Made by a program: the position numbers and the translations under genes. This document shows, in pieces, positions 14,075 to 16,335 of a DNA stretch of 16,335 bases (position 1 is the stretch's first letter; each line of letters opens with the position of its first letter). Under the pieces are notes generated by a model. The model worked only from the letters and a program-made list of their open reading frames with translations. It did not search any database and had not been told where the DNA came from. This DNA comes from JBBAFB01 sp041655595 (GTDB taxonomy: Bacteria; Bacillota; DULZ01): positions 1-16,335 of the forward strand of contig JBBAFB010000039.1 in the NCBI GenBank assembly GCA_041655595.1, in the 5' to 3' direction.

Positions 14075-14512
14075 ATGCCTTCGGTTTTTGAGAAATTTCG
14101 CTTTAGGGTAATACCATTGGTTCTAGGGGGGATTTGTGCTTTATTGGGTTACTTTGTAGTCCCCTATGACCTAACTGCGGGGGCGGATTATGTGCCGACC
14201 TTGGCGGTGACGGCGGAACAAATGATTGAATGGGATGGAGTTTTAGGCAAGGTTCTAATCGGGTCTATCTTGATGGTTTTAGGTGCGGTTTTGGCATTGG
14301 CTTACTCCTATTTTGAGCTGTATAATGCAGTAAACTTTTGGGGGAAGCCTCACAGAGCTAGACATCTTTTGGCAGGTGTTTTTGCTGTTTTAGTTGCCAT
14401 CAGCGCTTTTCAAGTTGGGGGCCCCAGCTTGCTTTGGTTAGCGGTGGGCGGGGTAGTGATTGTTTTAATTATGGGGTCCTATTATTTATTAGTGGGAAAA
14501 GGATTTGATTAA
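14075..14512 (+). CDS. Hypothetical small integral membrane protein
   Basis: A 145-residue protein I do not recognise. It has four hydrophobic segments at about 11-30, 57-83, 96-115 and 118-141. A short extracytoplasmic-looking loop (about 31-56) contains PYDLTAGADYVPTLAVTAEQ. A conserved-looking aromatic stretch SYFELYNAVNFWGKPHRARH lies between the second and third segments. There are no catalytic motifs. ATG 14075 is chosen because AGGAGGGG (14061-14068) ends six to eight bases upstream; ATG 14069 would have no spacing. It is flanked by the lplA hairpin and a terminator, so it is probably a single gene, convergent with folT. It may have a transport or envelope role, but nothing in the sequence decides this. 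Confidence 0.7.
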   Translation: MPSVFEKFRFRVIPLVLGGICALLGYFVVPYDLTAGADYVPTLAVTAEQMIEWDGVLGKVLIGSILMVLGAVLALAYSYFELYNAVNFWGKPHRARHLLAGVFAVLVAISAFQVGGPSLLWLAVGGVVIVLIMGSYYLLVGKGFD

Positions 14513-14513
14513 C

Positions 14514-14540
14514 AAAAAAGCACCCTAGGGTGCTTTTTTT
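14514..14540. terminator. Bidirectional terminator between convergent genes
   Basis: A run of A residues, then GCACC (14520-14524), loop ctag, GGTGC (14529-14533), and a run of seven T residues. The A/T tracts on both sides let it serve the small membrane protein on the plus strand and folT on the minus strand. It overlaps the last codon of folT. Confidence 0.9.
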
Positions 14541-15072
14541 ACGTTCTTTTTTCTCTAAGGCTTACCAAAAATGAATGGTTAACAATGGTATGGATAACTG
14601 CGGCATAAATAGGTATTAGAATTAATCTGGCAATGGCTCGCCAGGGAAATAAAGCCCAAAAGGGAGCTTTCATAAAAATAGACAGCCAATAGGTATTAAG
14701 AAAGATGGAGATGGGAATTTCCATTAAGGTGATGGCTATAAACAGGCTCCAAAATCCAAATTTGCCGCTGGACTTCTGCAGCAGTAAGGCCGGAATCAAA
14801 CCTACCAAACCCATACTCAAAGTTAGACCGGGAAAATAGGGCATTCCATAGCTGTTAATGAAATAGCCCAAAAGATCGGCAGTTATTCCAGTCATAAAAC
14901 CTGCCAGGGGGCCAAATACCAGTCCGCTAATAATAACAGGTATTTCCCCAAAACTGATTCTAAGGGCATTGGCTCCGCCTACGGGTATTAGGTACCCGAA
15001 AAAACGGGTTAAAATAATACTAACGGCGACCAGCATAGCCAAAGCGGGAAGGATGCGATAATTAGTTCTCAA
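14539..15072 (-). CDS. folT: Folate-family ECF transporter S component
   Basis: A 177-residue membrane protein with about six hydrophobic segments. It has the FolT features LRISFGEIPVIISGLVFGPLAG (37-58) and then FMTGITADLLGYFI, with the conserved arginine and aspartate positions of S components. FolT captures folates and works with the shared ECF module (EcfA, EcfA', EcfT), whose genes are not in view. Start TTG (complement of 15070-15072) lies eight bases after AAAGGAGG; a longer frame reaching 15117 would run through the riboswitch platform and is rejected. The THF riboswitch directly upstream confirms the folate substrate independently of the protein sequence. It ends inside the bidirectional terminator. 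Confidence 0.93.
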   Translation of the reverse strand: MRTNYRILPALAMLVAVSIILTRFFGYLIPVGGANALRISFGEIPVIISGLVFGPLAGFMTGITADLLGYFINSYGMPYFPGLTLSMGLVGLIPALLLQKSSGKFGFWSLFIAITLMEIPISIFLNTYWLSIFMKAPFWALFPWRAIARLILIPIYAAVIHTIVNHSFLVSLREKRT

Positions 15073-15080
15073 CCTAAAAA

Positions 15081-15129
15081 CCTCCTTTCTCGTTGGTAGG
15101 CAGTTATGCCACACCAAAGAGAAAAGAGG
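15081..15129 (-). promoter_or_regulatory. Ribosome-site-sequestering hairpin / terminator of folT riboswitch
   Basis: CCTCTTTTCTC (15129-15119) pairs with GAGAAAGGAGG (15091-15081), the folT ribosome site, with one G-U. The helix continues UUGGU/ACCAA and GGCA/UGCC to a UAAC loop, about 20 bp in all. UUUUU follows (15080-15076), so it can act as terminator and as ribosome-site mask. The competing hairpin, ACCAAGAAAAG (15143-15133) with the 3' segment 15126-15113, uses the same anti-site bases and frees it. Confidence 0.75.
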
Positions 15130-15152
15130 TACCTTTTCTTGGTCTTTAATGT

Positions 15153-15248
15153 GACAGCGGACGCGACATCACACCGCAGGGCCTAAACCCTTTCGTCCGG
15201 AAGCAACTTCCCATCTTCCGGCACTTGACGCATAATATCTACTCTGCC
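15153..15248 (-). ncRNA. Tetrahydrofolate (THF) riboswitch aptamer
   Basis: The leader RNA matches the folT-associated THF riboswitch. The P1 pairing is GGCAG (15248-15244) with CUGUC (15157-15153). The conserved AGUAGAU follows P1, then P2 GAUAUUAU pairs with GUGAUGUC-type sequence. The core GCGUCAAGUGCCGG, the GAUGGGA element, a P3 stem CCGGAAG...CUUCCGG, the AGGG/CCCU hairpin, and the closing CGCGUCCGC complete it. Family knowledge: these aptamers bind reduced folates and usually lower expression of folate genes. It is followed by the expression platform and folT. Confidence 0.93.
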
Positions 15249-15279
15249 TTCACTTGATTAACTTTTTGTAATTGACAAT

Positions 15280-15308
15280 ATTCTACCTTCTTTTCAAGAA
15301 TAAAGCAA
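15280..15308 (-). promoter_or_regulatory. Promoter of folT
   Basis: On the minus strand, TTGCTT (15308-15303), a 17-base spacer and TAGAAT (15285-15280, five of six). The -35 is weak. The expected start near 15273 puts about 25 bases before the riboswitch. Confidence 0.5.
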
Positions 15309-15413
15309 GCCCAAAAACACGAAGGTTTATTTTTGATTTTTCATAATGGAAACAATTGTACCATCAGATTACGGATAAATGACTCAATTTTTGTCTTCCT
15401 CAAACCAAAAAGA

Positions 15414-15422
15414 TGTTATAAT
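15414..15422 (+). promoter_or_regulatory. Extended -10 promoter of the DUF815 gene
   Basis: TGTTATAAT (15414-15422): a perfect -10 preceded by the TGn extension. No good -35 at 17 bases; TTGTCT (15391-15396) is 20 bases away. It is divergent from folT and leaves a leader of about 80 bases. Confidence 0.6.
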
Positions 15423-15508
15423 GGTTAACAGTGAAAGGGCAGGGCTATTTTTTACATAATAGCGTACTATGATTAAATAGTTTAGAAGACGGATTTGGAG
15501 GGATGGGG

Positions 15509-16335
15509 ATGGCAGCTACCTCAAGAAATTACTTTTATGAAGCTAATTTGGCTTTAAAACGACTGACAATTTTAAGGGGACTGAGGGAAACAGATCAGGT
15601 GCTGGGTCTTTTTGAGCAGTTTATTGAAGGAGTTTCCAATGGTCAACAACCAATTGAAACAGTTTTTGAAAATTATCATCAATTATTGGGAAAAATATTG
15701 GAGCATTCTTTAACAACGCCATTTCCTTCCACAGGTAATCCTTGGCAGGATTATTTGTTGGACAGGCTTTTATTATGTGAGGAGCACTTTGTTTTCCAAT
15801 TGGCCTTGGAAGGGGTAAGCGGTTTAGCAAAACCCATAATTGAGGAATTAAAAACCGATTTGGGTGCTTTGAAGCTTTTATTTGATTTAAGCTCCGAGGG
15901 ATTAAAATCGGGGGTTGAAACAGCCTATCAAGGGGAGGCTTGGCAGCAAATTTGCTCCCATTGGCAGTTTTCGGCTTGGGGTAATAATTTGCCCAACCTG
16001 CCTGATAGAGGTGATAAAAATATTGATCCGGTTTTAAGACTAAAATTAAAATTCTATCAGCATCAAAATGATTGGGATCAGCAGTTAGAGGTGCTGGCAC
16101 AGCATTATAGGGAATTCGGGATTGGGGATTTCGGTTTGTACCATGCCTTCAGATTCCAAAAAAACGGTTCAGCCGGCTGTTTAAAGCCTATTCCCGATCC
16201 GGATCCCATTAGGCTATCGGATTTGGTGGGCTACGAAAAACAAAAGGAGCAAGTGATTCGCAATACTACACAATTTATGAAGGGTTTTCCTGCTAATAAT
16301 TTGCTTTTCTATGGCGACAGGGGAACGGGCAAATC
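15509..16335 (+). CDS. DUF815-type P-loop ATPase, 3'-truncated by window edge
   Basis: The first 275 codons of a protein that runs off the window. An alpha-helical N-terminal region (1-225, MAATSRNYFYEANLALKRLT, with many tryptophans and aromatic residues) is followed by the DUF815 lead-in DPIRLSDLVGYEKQKEQVIR. The Walker A motif GDRGTGKS (268-275) ends the visible part. DUF815 proteins are AAA+-like ATPases common in Clostridia, with no firm function. ATG 15509 lies six bases after GGAGGG (15497-15502); an in-frame ATG at 15503 is too close. The C-terminal Walker B and lid region cannot be judged. The frame is open to the window end with no stop. Confidence 0.85.
   Translation, partial: MAATSRNYFYEANLALKRLTILRGLRETDQVLGLFEQFIEGVSNGQQPIETVFENYHQLLGKILEHSLTTPFPSTGNPWQDYLLDRLLLCEEHFVFQLALEGVSGLAKPIIEELKTDLGALKLLFDLSSEGLKSGVETAYQGEAWQQICSHWQFSAWGNNLPNLPDRGDKNIDPVLRLKLKFYQHQNDWDQQLEVLAQHYREFGIGDFGLYHAFRFQKNGSAGCLKPIPDPDPIRLSDLVGYEKQKEQVIRNTTQFMKGFPANNLLFYGDRGTGK

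Noticed and set aside
15072..15117. Longer N terminus for folT starting at 15117
   Set aside because: It would be encoded within the riboswitch expression platform and across the ribosome site; the added residues lack FolT similarity.
15272..15277. Plus-strand TTGACA as a second promoter for the DUF815 gene
   Set aside because: No -10 hexamer is found 16-18 bases downstream, and the extended -10 at 15414 is a better candidate.
15621..16100. Minus-strand reading frame of 159 codons
   Set aside because: It is antisense to the DUF815 gene, which has a ribosome site, promoter and Walker A motif; its protein is a proline/asparagine-rich shadow without family features.

Overview
The window looks like a chromosomal segment of a Gram-positive, low-to-moderate GC anaerobe of the class Clostridia, probably Peptococcaceae/Desulfotomaculum-like. 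The evidence is strong AGGAGG ribosome sites, some TTG/GTG starts, sigma-A-type promoters, a FeoB/FeoC pair, SLH-domain surface protein, an ECF-type folate transporter under a tetrahydrofolate riboswitch, and many intrinsic terminators. The genus call is inference. There is no phage, transposase, CRISPR array, rRNA or tRNA gene.

Layout. (1) 2-1908: the 3' two-thirds of feoB (cut by the window edge), then a small FeoC-like winged-helix protein with four cysteines; ferrous iron uptake. (2) 1920-3398: a promoter, a PspC-domain membrane protein overlapping (ATGA) a LiaF-like membrane protein, and a terminator; an envelope-stress type pair without visible regulators. (3) 3448-5120: a methyl-accepting chemotaxis protein with a PilJ/NarX-like P-box sensor, its terminator, then a short heptamer tandem repeat. 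(4) 5224-6603: a promoter overlapped by a 19-bp inverted repeat, an SPFH/band-7 membrane protein, a 59-aa ribbon-helix-helix protein, and a perfect 17-bp hairpin. (5) 6678-8512: a secreted SLH-serpin fusion predicted to be an inhibitory protease inhibitor held at the cell surface. (6) 8579-10069: a DUF1858 protein and a THUMP-domain RNA methyltransferase. (7) 10087-10742, minus strand: a GreA/GreB-like protein with its own promoter and a hairpin at the predicted 5' end of its mRNA. (8) 10920-13951: a leader with an orphan intrinsic terminator, then a CBS-pair protein, threonine synthase and lipoate-protein ligase, all in the same direction. (9) 14075-14540: a small hypothetical membrane protein and a bidirectional terminator. 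(10) 14539-15308, minus strand: folT, preceded by a THF riboswitch whose expression platform I could resolve into two mutually exclusive hairpins. (11) 15414-16335: an extended -10 promoter and the first 275 codons of a DUF815-type P-loop ATPase that runs off the window.

The genes form mostly independent short transcription units with housekeeping or envelope roles. The parts most worth a second look are the SPFH plus ribbon-helix-helix unit with its large palindromic operator, the SLH-serpin, the detailed folT riboswitch platform, and the unexplained leader ahead of the CBS/threonine synthase genes. All functional calls come from reading motifs in the translated sequence; no database search was possible.
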